From Streptomyces sp. Je 1-79 (GTDB lineage Bacteria > Actinomycetota > Actinomycetes > Streptomycetales > Streptomycetaceae), in the NCBI RefSeq assembly GCF_025195125.1, contig NZ_JAMGSL010000007.1, forward strand, positions 310,001-374,000: DNA of 64,000 nt, written 5' to 3'. The notes below the pieces were generated by a model that ran no database searches, had not been told where the DNA came from, and was given only the letters and a program-made list of their open reading frames with translations. Of this stretch, positions 52,927 through 62,375 are shown piece by piece. Numbering within the stretch: the first letter of the stretch is position 1; every line of letters begins with the position of its first letter. A program made the translations under genes and the position numbers.

Positions 52927-54788
52927 CCGCCCCCGCGCCCGAGGCTCTCCGTGTGGGCGAATTGCGCCCCAGCCAGCTCCTCCACACCTACGGCATCGGT
53001 GCCGTCACCGACCTGCCCAACCTGTCCACCATGGTCATGGGTCTGGACGACTGGGACCCCCTGCGCGCCCGGGTCCTGACGGAAGACCGGCTGCTGGCCG
53101 CCGTGCGGCGCCGTCTCGGCAGCCAGGTCGCAACGCTCCGCACCCCGCCGTACCTGCCGGAGAACCCGGCGGACCCGTACGGCGACTGGATCAGGACCGG
53201 AGTCCCGGTCGGTCTGTTCCCCCGCTGGCTTCGCTGCTCACGCGAGCGCTGCAACCAGCTGGCGCCGGCCTCGGGAGGCCTGTTCCACCTCAAGCCGAAC
53301 ATGTACCGCCCGGAGAAGACGAGGTATGTGCACGTCAACTGCGGAGGCCCCGGGAAGGGACAGCCCACCGCCCTGCCCGCACGCTTCCTCGTGGCCTGCC
53401 CCGACGGGCACATGGACGACTTCCCATGGGCGTACTTCGTCCATCGAGGCGATCCGGCCGGCGCAAGCCACACGCTCAGCCTGACCGAGTCGGGCACGAC
53501 GGGCGAAGCGGCCAACGTCTTCGTACGCTGCAACACCTGCGATGTGCAGCCCCGATCGATGGCAGACGCCATCGGAGAAGCCGGTGAGCGCAACCTTCCG
53601 GCCTGCCGCGGTCACCACCCCCACCTGGGGACCTTCGCCCAGGGCGGCTGCCAGGAGCAGACCCGCACGATGGTGCTCGGCGCCACCAACAGCTGGTTCG
53701 CCTCACAGATCAGGCTCTTCAGCATCCCCCGCGCCGAAGAGCCCCTCATTCAGGCTGTGCGGGAGCACTGGAGCCTGCTCTCCCCCCTCGCCGCTGTGCC
53801 GGCGGACGCAGCCAAGATGCTCCTGCCCACCCAGGCTTGCTGGCCCGAACTGGAGCAGTACGGGGCGGACGCCGTGTGGTCGGCCGTGACCAAGGAAGCC
53901 CTGACGGCCTCTGGGGACCAAACCGACGAGGACGACGAGATCGACCTCACCACCCCGGAATGGCGGGCCTTCACCCACCCCCGCGACCATGCACTGCCCG
54001 ACTTCACCACCGTCCGCGAGCGACGGCTCCCCGACGGAACCGCCGACTGGCTCGACAGCGTCGTGCTCGTCCACAGGCTGCGTGAGGTCTCCGCGCTGAC
54101 CGGGTTCACCCGGATCGAAGCCCCAGAGTGGCTGCCGGACGAGGAGGCGCAGGACAGCGCTGTCGTGGCTCCACTCACCCGGGACCAGCCCACCTGGGTG
54201 CCGTGCGCCGAGCTTCGCGGCGAAGGGGTGTTCCTCGCGCTCAAGGAGGAGCGACTCGCAGAGTGGGAGCAGCAGGCCGCCGTCCTCGCTCGCGAAGAGG
54301 TGCTCAAGGCAGCGCACCGGGATTGGTGTGTTGCCCGCCGTATTGCACCCCGCTGGCCCGGGATCCGCTATGTACTCCTTCACACCCTGGCTCATGTCCT
54401 CATCCGCCAGTTCGCCCTGGAGTGCGGCTACGGAGCCTCCGGCATAGCAGAACGCATCTACGCCCGCTCGGGCAGCGACCCCATGTCGGGAATCCTGCTG
54501 TACACGGCAGCACCGGACAGCGAGGGCACCCTGGGAGGCCTCGTCTCCCTCGGCCGGAGCGATCGGCTTGGACCGGCCATAGAACAGGCTTTGGAGGAGG
54601 CCAGGTTGTGCAGCTCCGACCCGATGTGCGCCGAGCATGACCCACGGGTCCACGGCCGGCTCCACGGTGCGGCGTGCCACGCCTGCCTGTTCGCCGCAGA
54701 GACATCCTGCGAACGCGGCAATCACTACCTCGACCGGGCCCTCTTGGTGGAGACATTGGCCGCAAACACATGCGCGTTCCGTCCATGA
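52923..54788 (+). CDS. drmB: DISARM DrmB, DUF1998 protein
   Basis: 621 residues. Opening RVGELRPSQLLHTYGIGAVT is the DrmB start. The rest has FLVACPDGHMDDFPWAYFVH, several CxxC pairs (RCNTCDVQP), and the C-terminal DUF1998 zinc cluster CSSDPMC ... CHACLFAAETSCERGNHYLD. DrmB forms a complex with DrmA in known DISARM systems. It overlaps drmA by ATGA and drmC by ATGA. Confidence 0.94.
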   Translation: MTAPAPEALRVGELRPSQLLHTYGIGAVTDLPNLSTMVMGLDDWDPLRARVLTEDRLLAAVRRRLGSQVATLRTPPYLPENPADPYGDWIRTGVPVGLFPRWLRCSRERCNQLAPASGGLFHLKPNMYRPEKTRYVHVNCGGPGKGQPTALPARFLVACPDGHMDDFPWAYFVHRGDPAGASHTLSLTESGTTGEAANVFVRCNTCDVQPRSMADAIGEAGERNLPACRGHHPHLGTFAQGGCQEQTRTMVLGATNSWFASQIRLFSIPRAEEPLIQAVREHWSLLSPLAAVPADAAKMLLPTQACWPELEQYGADAVWSAVTKEALTASGDQTDEDDEIDLTTPEWRAFTHPRDHALPDFTTVRERRLPDGTADWLDSVVLVHRLREVSALTGFTRIEAPEWLPDEEAQDSAVVAPLTRDQPTWVPCAELRGEGVFLALKEERLAEWEQQAAVLAREEVLKAAHRDWCVARRIAPRWPGIRYVLLHTLAHVLIRQFALECGYGASGIAERIYARSGSDPMSGILLYTAAPDSEGTLGGLVSLGRSDRLGPAIEQALEEARLCSSDPMCAEHDPRVHGRLHGAACHACLFAAETSCERGNHYLDRALLVETLAANTCAFRP

Positions 54789-55603
54789 GGAAATCAACCG
54801 CCGAGCAGGGCGCCGAAGGAGCGGGTGGGCAGACTGTTCACACGCGGGTTGGAGTGCCCGTATCCCGGTCCGGCGCATCCCCACGGCTTCCCGCTCTCCT
54901 GGCGGCGATCTGCGACCGTCTGCCCGGAGAGCGGGTCGTAGAGCTGGAGCACGTGCTCACGGCAGCCACAAGGCCCGACGACCTCTCGCTGAACCGCTGG
55001 ATCCAGACACAAACAGCTGTGGGTCTGGCCCGGCAACTCACCGAGGTCACACGTGCCTGGCACGCCGAGATGCCCGGCCTGAGCGGCGCAGGCCTCGCAC
55101 TGGCACTCGCAGCCTGCCGCTCCGTGTCACGATCCATGCCGCCTCAGATCGTCGTCACCGGCCCGACAAGCGCATCGTTGCCCATACGGCTGACCAGTGG
55201 GGTTGCCACCGACGTCATTCGGTCAGCGACTTCCACACTCCTAATCGCTAGTTTCGCCGCGCACGGGGCGCATGCAGTAGTGGAGGAGATCGGCCGAGCC
55301 GTAGACCGCGGAGTAGAGGTGGATCTTCTTCTCGAAGAGTCGACGCACGCCGTAGCAGCCTTCTCTGCCCTGCCGGCGGACGTACGAATCTGGCATCGGA
55401 CGGGTTCCGACGGCGTGATGCACGCCAAACTCCTCGTCGCCGACCGGCACACTGCCATGCTCGGGAGTGCGAACCTCACCAACCGCGCGCTGTCCGACAA
55501 CATAGAGCTCGGCGTGGTGCTGCGGGACCCGGCAGAGGTCGAACCACTGGTGAGACACTTCCGCTGGCTCCTCTCTGCGGAATGCGAACTCGTGCGCATG
55601 TGA
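54785..55603 (+). CDS. drmC: DISARM DrmC, phospholipase-D-like nuclease
   Basis: 272 residues. A helical N-terminal part precedes one clear HKD motif, VMHAKLLVADRHTAMLGSAN (about residues 216-235), followed by LTNRALSDNIELGVVLRD. The earlier half carries the PLD-like strand STLLIASFAAHG. A single HKD suggests it works as a dimer. Starts by ATGA over drmB. Confidence 0.93.
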   Translation: MRKSTAEQGAEGAGGQTVHTRVGVPVSRSGASPRLPALLAAICDRLPGERVVELEHVLTAATRPDDLSLNRWIQTQTAVGLARQLTEVTRAWHAEMPGLSGAGLALALAACRSVSRSMPPQIVVTGPTSASLPIRLTSGVATDVIRSATSTLLIASFAAHGAHAVVEEIGRAVDRGVEVDLLLEESTHAVAAFSALPADVRIWHRTGSDGVMHAKLLVADRHTAMLGSANLTNRALSDNIELGVVLRDPAEVEPLVRHFRWLLSAECELVRM

Positions 55604-55622
55604 TGCCTTGGGCTAGACGACG

Positions 55623-55656
55623 AAGGGCCCGGAATCCGAGGGGATTCCGGGCCCTT
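55623..55656. terminator. Bidirectional hairpin between drmC and aspS
   Basis: Perfect 15-bp arms AAGGGCCCGGAATCC / GGATTCCGGGCCCTT with a GAGG loop, 19 bases after the drmC stop and 20 bases before the aspS stop on the other strand. It ends both transcripts and marks the right boundary of the island. Confidence 0.9.
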
Positions 55657-55676
55657 TCGCTACTCAAGGCGAGTTA

Positions 55677-57494
55677 CTACCGCGCCGCGTCCGGGTGGAC
55701 CGCTTCCGTCACCGGGCGGTCCGTCGCGGCCTTCGTCTCGACCGGCTTGCGGAGCTGGATGTTCAGCTCCTTCAGGCGGGCCTCGTCCAGTTCCGTCGGG
55801 GCGCCCATCAGGAGGTCCTGGGCGTTGCCGTTCAGCGGGAAGGCGATCGTCTCGCGGATGTTCGGCTCGTCGGCCAGGAGCATCACGATGCGGTCGACGC
55901 CCGGGGCGATGCCGCCGTGCGGCGGGGCGCCGTACTCGAAGGCGCGGAGCATGCCCGCGAACTCGTGCTCCACCGTCTCGCGCGAGTAGCCCGCGATCTC
56001 GAAGGCCTTGAACATGATCTCGGGCTCGTGGTTCCGGATCGCGCCCGAGGAGAGCTCGATGCCGTTGCAGACGATGTCGTACTGCCAGCCGAGGACGTCC
56101 AGCGGGTCCTGGGTCTCCAGGGCCTCCAGGCCGCCCTGCGGCATCGAGAAGGGGTTGTGCGAGAAGTCGATCTTGCCGGTCTCCTCGTCCTTCTCGTACA
56201 TCGGGAAGTCGACGATCCACGCGAAGCGGAAGACGTTCTCCTCGAACTGGCCCGCGCGCTTGGCGGCCTCGACCCGGACCGGGCCCATGATCTTGGAGAC
56301 CTCGTCGAACTCGCCCGCGCCGAAGAAGATCGCGTGGCCGGGCTCCAGACCGAGGCGCTCGGTCAGGACCTTGACGTTCTCCTCGGTGAGGAACTTGGCG
56401 ATCGGGCCGGTCAGGGCGTTGCCCTCGCCGACGCGGACCCAAGCCAGGCCCTTCGCGCCGAGGGAGACGGCGAAGTCGCCGAGCTGGTCGAAGAACTTGC
56501 GCGGCTGGTCGCCCGTGTTCGGGACGGCCAGGGCGCGGACGTGCTTGCCGGCGAAGGCCTTGAACTCCGACGCCTCGAAGACGTCGGAGATGTCGACCAG
56601 TTCGAGAGAGGTCCGCAGGTCGGGCTTGTCGTTGCCGTACTTCAGCATCGACTCGCGGAACGGGATCCGCGGGAACGGGGAGGTGACGTGGCGGCCGCCG
56701 CCGAACTCCTCGAAGAGCTCCGTCATGAGCTTCTCGATCGGCTGGAAGACGTCCTCCTGCTCGACGAAGCTCATCTCGACGTCGAGCTGGTAGAACTCGC
56801 CCGGCGAACGGTCCGCGCGGGCGTCCTCGTCGCGGAAACAGGGCGCGATCTGGAAGTAGCGGTCGAAGCCGGAGATCATCAGCAGCTGCTTGAACTGCTG
56901 CGGCGCCTGCGGCAGCGCGTAGAACTTGCCCGGGTTCAGACGGGACGGGACGACGAAGTCGCGGGCGCCCTCGGGGGAGGTCGCGGCGAGGATCGGGGTC
57001 GCCATCTCGTTGAAGCCGAGGGCCACCATCTTGGAGCGGATGGAGGCGATGACGGCGGACCGCAGCATGATGTTGCGGTGCATGCGCTCGCGGCGCAGGT
57101 CGAGGAAGCGGTACTCCAGGCGCCGCTCCTCGTTCACGCCGTCGTCGGCGTTGATGGTGAACGGGATCTGCTTGGCCGCGCCCAGGACCTCGACCGTGGC
57201 GGCCTCGATCTCGATCTCGCCGGTGGCGAGCTCCGGGTTGACGTTCTCCGCGCCACGCGAGACGACCTTGCCGTCCACGCGGACGACGGTCTCCTTCGTC
57301 AGCTTGTCCAGCACCTCGGCGGCGGCGGTGCCGGGCCGGGCGACGAGCTGCGTGATGCCGTAGTGGTCGCGCAGATCGATGAAGAGGATGCCGCCCAGGT
57401 CGCGCCGATTGTGCAGCCAGCCGCTCAGCCGGACGTCGGTGCCGACGTCAGAGGCGCGGAGCTCGCCGCAGGTGTGGGACCTGTACCGATGCAT
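55677..57494 (-). CDS. aspS: Aspartyl-tRNA synthetase
   Basis: 605 residues, class II synthetase. The anticodon-binding OB domain at the N-terminus has [20 protein letters not shown]. Motif 2 is [20 protein letters not shown], and motif 3 is [16 protein letters not shown]. The bacterial insert domain is present. The C-terminal tail ends [12 protein letters not shown]. Bacterial AspRS of this type may also charge tRNA-Asn. Core gene at the right edge of the island, convergent with drmC. Confidence 0.96.
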   Translation of the reverse strand: MHRYRSHTCGELRASDVGTDVRLSGWLHNRRDLGGILFIDLRDHYGITQLVARPGTAAAEVLDKLTKETVVRVDGKVVSRGAENVNPELATGEIEIEAATVEVLGAAKQIPFTINADDGVNEERRLEYRFLDLRRERMHRNIMLRSAVIASIRSKMVALGFNEMATPILAATSPEGARDFVVPSRLNPGKFYALPQAPQQFKQLLMISGFDRYFQIAPCFRDEDARADRSPGEFYQLDVEMSFVEQEDVFQPIEKLMTELFEEFGGGRHVTSPFPRIPFRESMLKYGNDKPDLRTSLELVDISDVFEASEFKAFAGKHVRALAVPNTGDQPRKFFDQLGDFAVSLGAKGLAWVRVGEGNALTGPIAKFLTEENVKVLTERLGLEPGHAIFFGAGEFDEVSKIMGPVRVEAAKRAGQFEENVFRFAWIVDFPMYEKDEETGKIDFSHNPFSMPQGGLEALETQDPLDVLGWQYDIVCNGIELSSGAIRNHEPEIMFKAFEIAGYSRETVEHEFAGMLRAFEYGAPPHGGIAPGVDRIVMLLADEPNIRETIAFPLNGNAQDLLMGAPTELDEARLKELNIQLRKPVETKAATDRPVTEAVHPDAAR

Positions 57495-57632
57495 CGTCGT
57501 TCATCCAGTCTTCGGGATCCAAGGGGGTGTGCCGCCGTGACGGCAGACCCACCAAGCGTACCGGGAGACCCAAGATCGCTTTTCGAATACGCTCAGTGGC
57601 GACCTTCTGTCCGATATTCCTAAAGTAGGGCA

Positions 57633-59900
57633 ATGCGCACCGAGGACGTCCTGGCCGCGATCGCGACCGGCCTGTGGCGCTGGGACAACACTTCCGGGAC
57701 CGTGACCCTCGACGCCGAGGCGGCCCGGCTGCTCGGGCTGCCCGCCGAGCCGGCCGAGCTCACGGAAGCGGCCGTACGCTCCCGCTTTCATCCCGTCGAC
57801 TGGAACGAGATCGACGGGGTCGTGAACCTCGCCGTCGCCGAAGGGACCCTCGCCGAGGCCCGGCTGCGGATCATGGACGGCGGCGGACGGGTGATCCGTA
57901 CCGTACGGAGCAGGTCCAAGCCGCTGATCGACGGCGACCACTACGAGCTTGTCGGCACCCTTCAGGAAGTCGCCGAACCGCAGCCCGGCACCGCCGCCCG
58001 TACGCCCGTCACCGGCGACTGGCGCCGCTCCCGCGAGGCGTTCCTGCTCGACGCGGGGCGGGCGCTCGCCGAGGCCCGGTCGACCGCCGAGGTGCTCCGG
58101 GTCGCCGCCTCGCTCTCCATGCCGGGCTTCTCACCGGACGGGCTCGCGGTCTTCGGGGTCGCCGGCGAGCGGCTGACGATCATCGGCCACCACGGGCACC
58201 ACGCGGGCGACGAGGGCCCCTTCACCTCGATGTCGGTGGACACCGACTATCCGGCGGCCGAGGTCGTACGGACCGGGCGGGCGATCTATCTGCCGTCACC
58301 GGAGGAGTACCTGCGCCGCTTCCCGGTGACCTGGCCGCTGGCCCAGCGCTTCGGCCGGCAGTCCTGGGCCTACCTCCCGCTGATCGTCGCGGGGCGCACC
58401 ATGGGCGCCTGGATGGCGGCCTTCAAGCATCCCGTGGCCTTCACCCCCGACGAGCGCTCCGTCCTCACCACCGTCGCCCGGATGCTCGCCCAGGCCCTCG
58501 CCCGGGCGGGTGTCGCCGAGTCCGAGCGCGAGCTGTCGCTCGGCCTGCAGCGCACGATGATGCCCGTCCTCGGGCCCGGGACCCCGGGCCTGCGCGTCGC
58601 CGCGCGCTACGTCCCGACCGGCGGCGGGCTCCAGGTCGGCGGCGACTGGTACGACATGATCCAGCTGCCGGGCGGACGCATCGCCCTCGTCATCGGCGAC
58701 GTCCAGGGACACGACGTGCGCGCGGCCGGGCTGATGGGCCAGCTGCGGATCGCCCTGCGCGCGTACGCCTCCGAGGGCCACCGGCCCGACGCCGTCCTCT
58801 CCCGCGCCTCACGCTTCCTGTACGGGATCACGGACGGGGACACGACCGACAACGACGACGACGCCGGCACCGCCCGGCCCGGCGAGGGCCTGCGGAACGG
58901 GACCCTCAGGGACGGGGCGCGCGGAGACGGGGCCCTGCGCAACGGAACCCTTCCCAACGGGACCCGTCGCAACGGAACCCTCCGGAACGGCGGCGACGAC
59001 CCGGACGGACGAGGCGCCGACAACGGTCTCGGCGGATCCGACGACGGAGGCCTTCGCTTCGCCACCTGCCTCTACCTGGAGATCGACCCGGTCACCGGTG
59101 TCGTGGACATCGCCCGCGCCGGACACCCCGACCCGGCGGTGCGGATGACCGACGGGACGGTTCTGCTGCGCCCCACGGCCGGCGGGCTCCCTCTCGGCAT
59201 CGTCCCGGACACCGACTATCCGACGACCCGGTTCACCCTGGAGCCCGGCGAGACCCTGATGATGTGCACCGACGGGCTCCTGGAGACCGGCGGCCACGAC
59301 CTCGACAGCGGCTGGGAGCGGATCCGGGAGCTGCTCGAAGGGCACGCCGAGGACTCCCTCGAGGACCTGGCCGACAGCCTCGTCGAGGCCGTCCACGGGC
59401 CCGGCTCGCACCACACCACCGGGCCGCTCGCCGACCGGCGCGAGGACGACATCGCCGTCCTGCTCGTCTCCCGCCAGGGCACAGCCGTCCGCCCGGCCCC
59501 GCGCCGCACGATGATGACCGTCGCCCAGGCGGAGCCGGAGCGGCTCGCGGCCGCCCGCCAGCACATCCGGCAGCTGCTGCACGACTGGACGGACGAGGAC
59601 CAGGTCGACTCGGCGGTCCTGATGGTCTCCGAGATGGTCACCAACGTCCTCATCCACACGGACGGCGACGCGCTCCTCGTCGCCGAGGTGACCTGCACGG
59701 AAGAGGCCCGCCGGCTGCGCGTCGAGGTCTCCGACGGCAGCGACGAGCTGCCGCACAGGCGGCATCCGGGGGAGATGGCGTCCTCGGGCCGTGGCCTGGT
59801 GCTGATGGAGATGCTGGCGCACGCGTGGGGCGTGGACCCGCGGGGCGAGGGCAAGTCGATCTGGTTCGAACTGAACGAGCCGCCGACGAAGGACGACTGA
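57633..59900 (+). CDS. PAS-GAF-PP2C (SpoIIE)-HATPase regulatory phosphatase
   Basis: 755 residues in four parts: PAS-like (about 1-115), GAF (about 135-300), SpoIIE-type PP2C (about 320-610; VGGDWYDMIQLPGGRIALVI, MMCTDGLLETGG, DDIAVLLVSR) and a C-terminal anti-sigma-like ATPase (about 620-750; VSEMVTNVLIHTDGDALL, GRGLVLMEMLAHAWGV). Such proteins dephosphorylate anti-anti-sigma factors and may also bind sigma factors. A repetitive Arg-Asn-Gly-Thr-Leu loop of about 80 residues interrupts the PP2C domain. Divergent from aspS. Confidence 0.9.
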   Translation: MRTEDVLAAIATGLWRWDNTSGTVTLDAEAARLLGLPAEPAELTEAAVRSRFHPVDWNEIDGVVNLAVAEGTLAEARLRIMDGGGRVIRTVRSRSKPLIDGDHYELVGTLQEVAEPQPGTAARTPVTGDWRRSREAFLLDAGRALAEARSTAEVLRVAASLSMPGFSPDGLAVFGVAGERLTIIGHHGHHAGDEGPFTSMSVDTDYPAAEVVRTGRAIYLPSPEEYLRRFPVTWPLAQRFGRQSWAYLPLIVAGRTMGAWMAAFKHPVAFTPDERSVLTTVARMLAQALARAGVAESERELSLGLQRTMMPVLGPGTPGLRVAARYVPTGGGLQVGGDWYDMIQLPGGRIALVIGDVQGHDVRAAGLMGQLRIALRAYASEGHRPDAVLSRASRFLYGITDGDTTDNDDDAGTARPGEGLRNGTLRDGARGDGALRNGTLPNGTRRNGTLRNGGDDPDGRGADNGLGGSDDGGLRFATCLYLEIDPVTGVVDIARAGHPDPAVRMTDGTVLLRPTAGGLPLGIVPDTDYPTTRFTLEPGETLMMCTDGLLETGGHDLDSGWERIRELLEGHAEDSLEDLADSLVEAVHGPGSHHTTGPLADRREDDIAVLLVSRQGTAVRPAPRRTMMTVAQAEPERLAAARQHIRQLLHDWTDEDQVDSAVLMVSEMVTNVLIHTDGDALLVAEVTCTEEARRLRVEVSDGSDELPHRRHPGEMASSGRGLVLMEMLAHAWGVDPRGEGKSIWFELNEPPTKDD
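58893..58997. repeat. 15-bp repeat array in the PP2C loop
   Basis: Degenerate 15-base units of the type CGCAACGGAACCCTT, in register from 58893 to 58997 (clear copies at 58893, 58938, 58953, 58968, 58983). Each unit adds five residues (RNGTL-like) without frameshift. Confidence 0.88.
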
Positions 59901-60099
59901 GCGGGGGTGCTCGAGCGCGGGCGGGGGCGCGCGCCGGTGCATATGGGTACGTGCGCCGGTGCCGACGGGGGTACCGGCGTGGATGCGGGGCCCGTACCCC
60001 CACGGAGCTCGCGCCGTACCACCGCGCGAGGCGTACCGCACCGGAGGAGACTGGTCTCGTACGGCAGCCCTCTCGCCGGGGGGACCACGGAGCACCGCC

Positions 60100-60918
60100 A
60101 TGGACACCCACAAGGTCGGAAGCGACACCACCGTCCTGGCCGACAGCCTCGAAGTGCCGGGGATCGGCCACATTCCCGTCAACGCGTACGTCCTCACCGC
60201 CCGCGAACCCGTCGTCGTCGACACCGGGCTCTCGCTCGCCGACCGGGACTTCGTCAACGCGCTCGGATCGGTCGTCGACCCCGCCGACGTCCGCTGGATC
60301 TGGCTCACTCACCCCGACCGCGACCACACGGGCGGCATCTTCGACCTCCTCGTCGCCGCGCCCCGGGCGAAGGTCGTCACCACCTTCATCGGCGCCGGGA
60401 TCATGACCACCGAGCGCCCGCTGCCGATGGACCGCGTCCACTTCCTCAATCCCGGGCAGTCCATGGACGTCGGTGACCGCGTGCTCGACGCCTTCCGGCC
60501 GCCGCTCTTCGACAACCCGGCGACCGTCGGCTTCTACGACGAGAAGACCCGGATCTGCTTCAGCTCCGACTGCTTCGGCGGGCCGATGCCCTCCGCGGAG
60601 ATCGCCGAGAGCGGGCACGCGAACGACCTCAAGCCGGAGGAGCTGCGGCGGTCGCAGCTGCTGTGGGCGACCGTGGACAGCCCGTGGGTGCACGTCGTGG
60701 ACCCGGAGAAGTACCGCGCGACCATGACGACGCTCCAGGGCATGAACCCGGAGATCGTGCTGTCCACGCATCTGCCGCCCGCGGTGCGGATGACCCGGCG
60801 GATGATCGAGACGATCACGATGGCCCCGGACGCGGACCCGTTCGTCGGCCCGGACCAGGCGGGCCTGGAACAGATGCTGGCGTCCTTCGAACCGGGCGGC
60901 CTGCCCGCAGCGACCTGA
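60100..60918 (+). CDS. MBL-fold (flavodiiron/ODP-like) metallo-hydrolase
   Basis: 272 residues. Metal-binding motif WLTHPDRDHTGGIFDLL (HxDxDH type), then VGFYDEKTRICFSSDCFGG with the bridging Asp and VLSTHLPPA with the last His. This resembles the beta-lactamase half of flavodiiron proteins but has no flavodoxin half. The ATG at 60100 with GGAG upstream was chosen; upstream in-frame codons lack a site. Function is unknown, possibly redox or oxygen sensing. Confidence 0.85.
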   Translation: MDTHKVGSDTTVLADSLEVPGIGHIPVNAYVLTAREPVVVDTGLSLADRDFVNALGSVVDPADVRWIWLTHPDRDHTGGIFDLLVAAPRAKVVTTFIGAGIMTTERPLPMDRVHFLNPGQSMDVGDRVLDAFRPPLFDNPATVGFYDEKTRICFSSDCFGGPMPSAEIAESGHANDLKPEELRRSQLLWATVDSPWVHVVDPEKYRATMTTLQGMNPEIVLSTHLPPAVRMTRRMIETITMAPDADPFVGPDQAGLEQMLASFEPGGLPAAT

Positions 60919-60979
60919 CGGCGCCGGACGCACGTCGCCGGACGCACGGCCCCGGGACGCATGGCGCCGGACGCACGGC

Positions 60980-62077
60980 TCAGCTGTCCCGCCCCTCCGC
61001 CTCCCCCTCCGCTCGCGGCTCGGCTCCCGGCAGCCCCCCGTACCGTCCGCGCAGCTCGCCGATCACGCCGAAGGCCGCCGCCGTCAGCGGTACGGCGAGC
61101 AGCATGCCCAGGACCCCCGCGACGGACGCGCCCGCCGTGATGGCGAGCATGACGAGGGCCGGGTGCATCTGTACGGTCCGGCTCTGGATCATGGGCTGGA
61201 GGACGTTCCCCTCGATGACCTGGACGGCCAGGACCACGCCGAGGACCCAGAGGGCGATGATGAAGCCGCGGTCGGCGAGGGCGACGAGGACGGCGACGGC
61301 GCCGGAGAGGAAGGCGCCGAGGTACGGAATGTAGGCGGTGACGAAGACCAGCGCGCCGAGTCCGACGGCGCCGGGCACCCGCAGGATCAGCAGCCCGGCG
61401 GTGATGAGGACGGCGTCGACGAGGGCCACGATGGTCGTCCCGCGCATGAAGCCCTCGACGGCCTCGAAGGCACGGCGGCCCATGGCCTCCATCGTGTCGC
61501 CGGTCGCGCGCGGCGCGAGGGAGCGCAGGGTGCCGGCCGCCTTGTCGGAGTCCCGGAGGAAGAAGAAGATCAGCAGCAGCGCGAGGACGGCCATGGCGGC
61601 CACCTGGCCGACGACGCTCAGCCCCGAGAGCACCCCGGAGGCGGCGGTCCCGCCGAACTTCTCCAGCAGCGCTTTCGCGTTCTCGGCCAGGTCGTCGATC
61701 GAGGTCCCGGCCGCGCCCAGATGGTCGGCGATGTCGACGGCGGCCTGCCGCAGCGAGGCGATGATCTGGTCGCCGGTCTCGATGAGCGCGAGGACCACGA
61801 TGTAGGTGGCGCCGCCGACGAAGCAGACGACCGCGAGGACGGTGAGCCCGGCGGCCAGCGACTTCTGCACCTTCATCCTCACCAGCCGCCGGTGGAGCGG
61901 CCCGAGGAGGGCGGTGCCGAGGATCGCGAGCAGGACGGGCGTGACGGCCGTCTGGAACACGACGCACAGCCAGATCCCGACCGCGGCGACCCCCGCGACG
62001 AGCAGCAGGACGACGCACCAGGCGGCGACCCGCCGGGCGGGATCGGGGAGGAGGGGGCGGGGACTCGGCGTCTGCAC
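60980..62077 (-). CDS. AI-2E-family transporter
   Basis: 365 residues from a GTG at 62077. About eight membrane segments: VVLLLVAGVAAVGIWLCVV, LTVLAVVCFVGGATYIVVLA, AAMAVLALLLIFFFLRDS, TIVALVDAVLITAGLLILRV, LGALVFVTAYIPYLGAFLSG and ALVMLAITAGASVAGVLGML. The FFFLRD and YIPYLGAFLSG stretches are typical of the AI-2E/PerM family. Substrate unknown. It converges with the MBL gene. Confidence 0.92.
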   Translation of the reverse strand: MQTPSPRPLLPDPARRVAAWCVVLLLVAGVAAVGIWLCVVFQTAVTPVLLAILGTALLGPLHRRLVRMKVQKSLAAGLTVLAVVCFVGGATYIVVLALIETGDQIIASLRQAAVDIADHLGAAGTSIDDLAENAKALLEKFGGTAASGVLSGLSVVGQVAAMAVLALLLIFFFLRDSDKAAGTLRSLAPRATGDTMEAMGRRAFEAVEGFMRGTTIVALVDAVLITAGLLILRVPGAVGLGALVFVTAYIPYLGAFLSGAVAVLVALADRGFIIALWVLGVVLAVQVIEGNVLQPMIQSRTVQMHPALVMLAITAGASVAGVLGMLLAVPLTAAAFGVIGELRGRYGGLPGAEPRAEGEAEGRDS

Positions 62078-62200
62078 CCGTCCACCGGACCACGGCGTGC
62101 GGCGTGTCGTCCTGCGCTACGAGACCGGACGAGTGACGCCCCGTCAGAGCCTGTACGGCACGGGCGCCCGCACCCGCGCCCGCACCGGTCACGAACGCGG

Positions 62201-62278
62201 ATCACCGGCACCGGCACCCAGCAGCACAGGCACCGGCACCGGCACCCGGCATCGAGCACCGAGCACCGAGCACCGACA
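62201..62278. repeat. Simple repeats in the AI-2E / pirin gap
   Basis: Within the 298-base gap (62078-62375), units of CACCGG (62203-62247) and GAGCACC (62253-62275) recur. No reading frame or promoter was clear in this tract. Confidence 0.75.
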
Positions 62279-62375
62279 CGCGTACGGGGCCGAGCGCGTC
62301 CGCCCGGCCCCGTACCCGTATCGACAGCCGGATCCAGACCCGTAACCGCGGATCCGGCCGTACCGCCGTCGCCCG

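Larger units (their letters stand above)
35187..55656. other. Defence island: class 1 DISARM split by a 6.6-kb insert
   Basis: drmD-drmMI (35.2-42.7 kb) and drmA-drmB-drmC (49.3-55.6 kb) make a full class 1 DISARM set, with genes in the usual order. The intervening block (42.8-49.1 kb) holds regulators and two overlapping pairs of unknown or nuclease-like genes. The island lies between metG/DoxX and aspS. No integrase, transposase or flanking repeat was seen. Confidence 0.85.

Noticed and set aside
35187..55656. Prophage or integrative element
   Set aside because: No integrase, excisionase, structural phage gene or flanking direct repeat was seen.
58893..58997. Possible CRISPR or rho-independent repeats
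   Set aside because: 15-bp units in frame within a coding region, no spacers.
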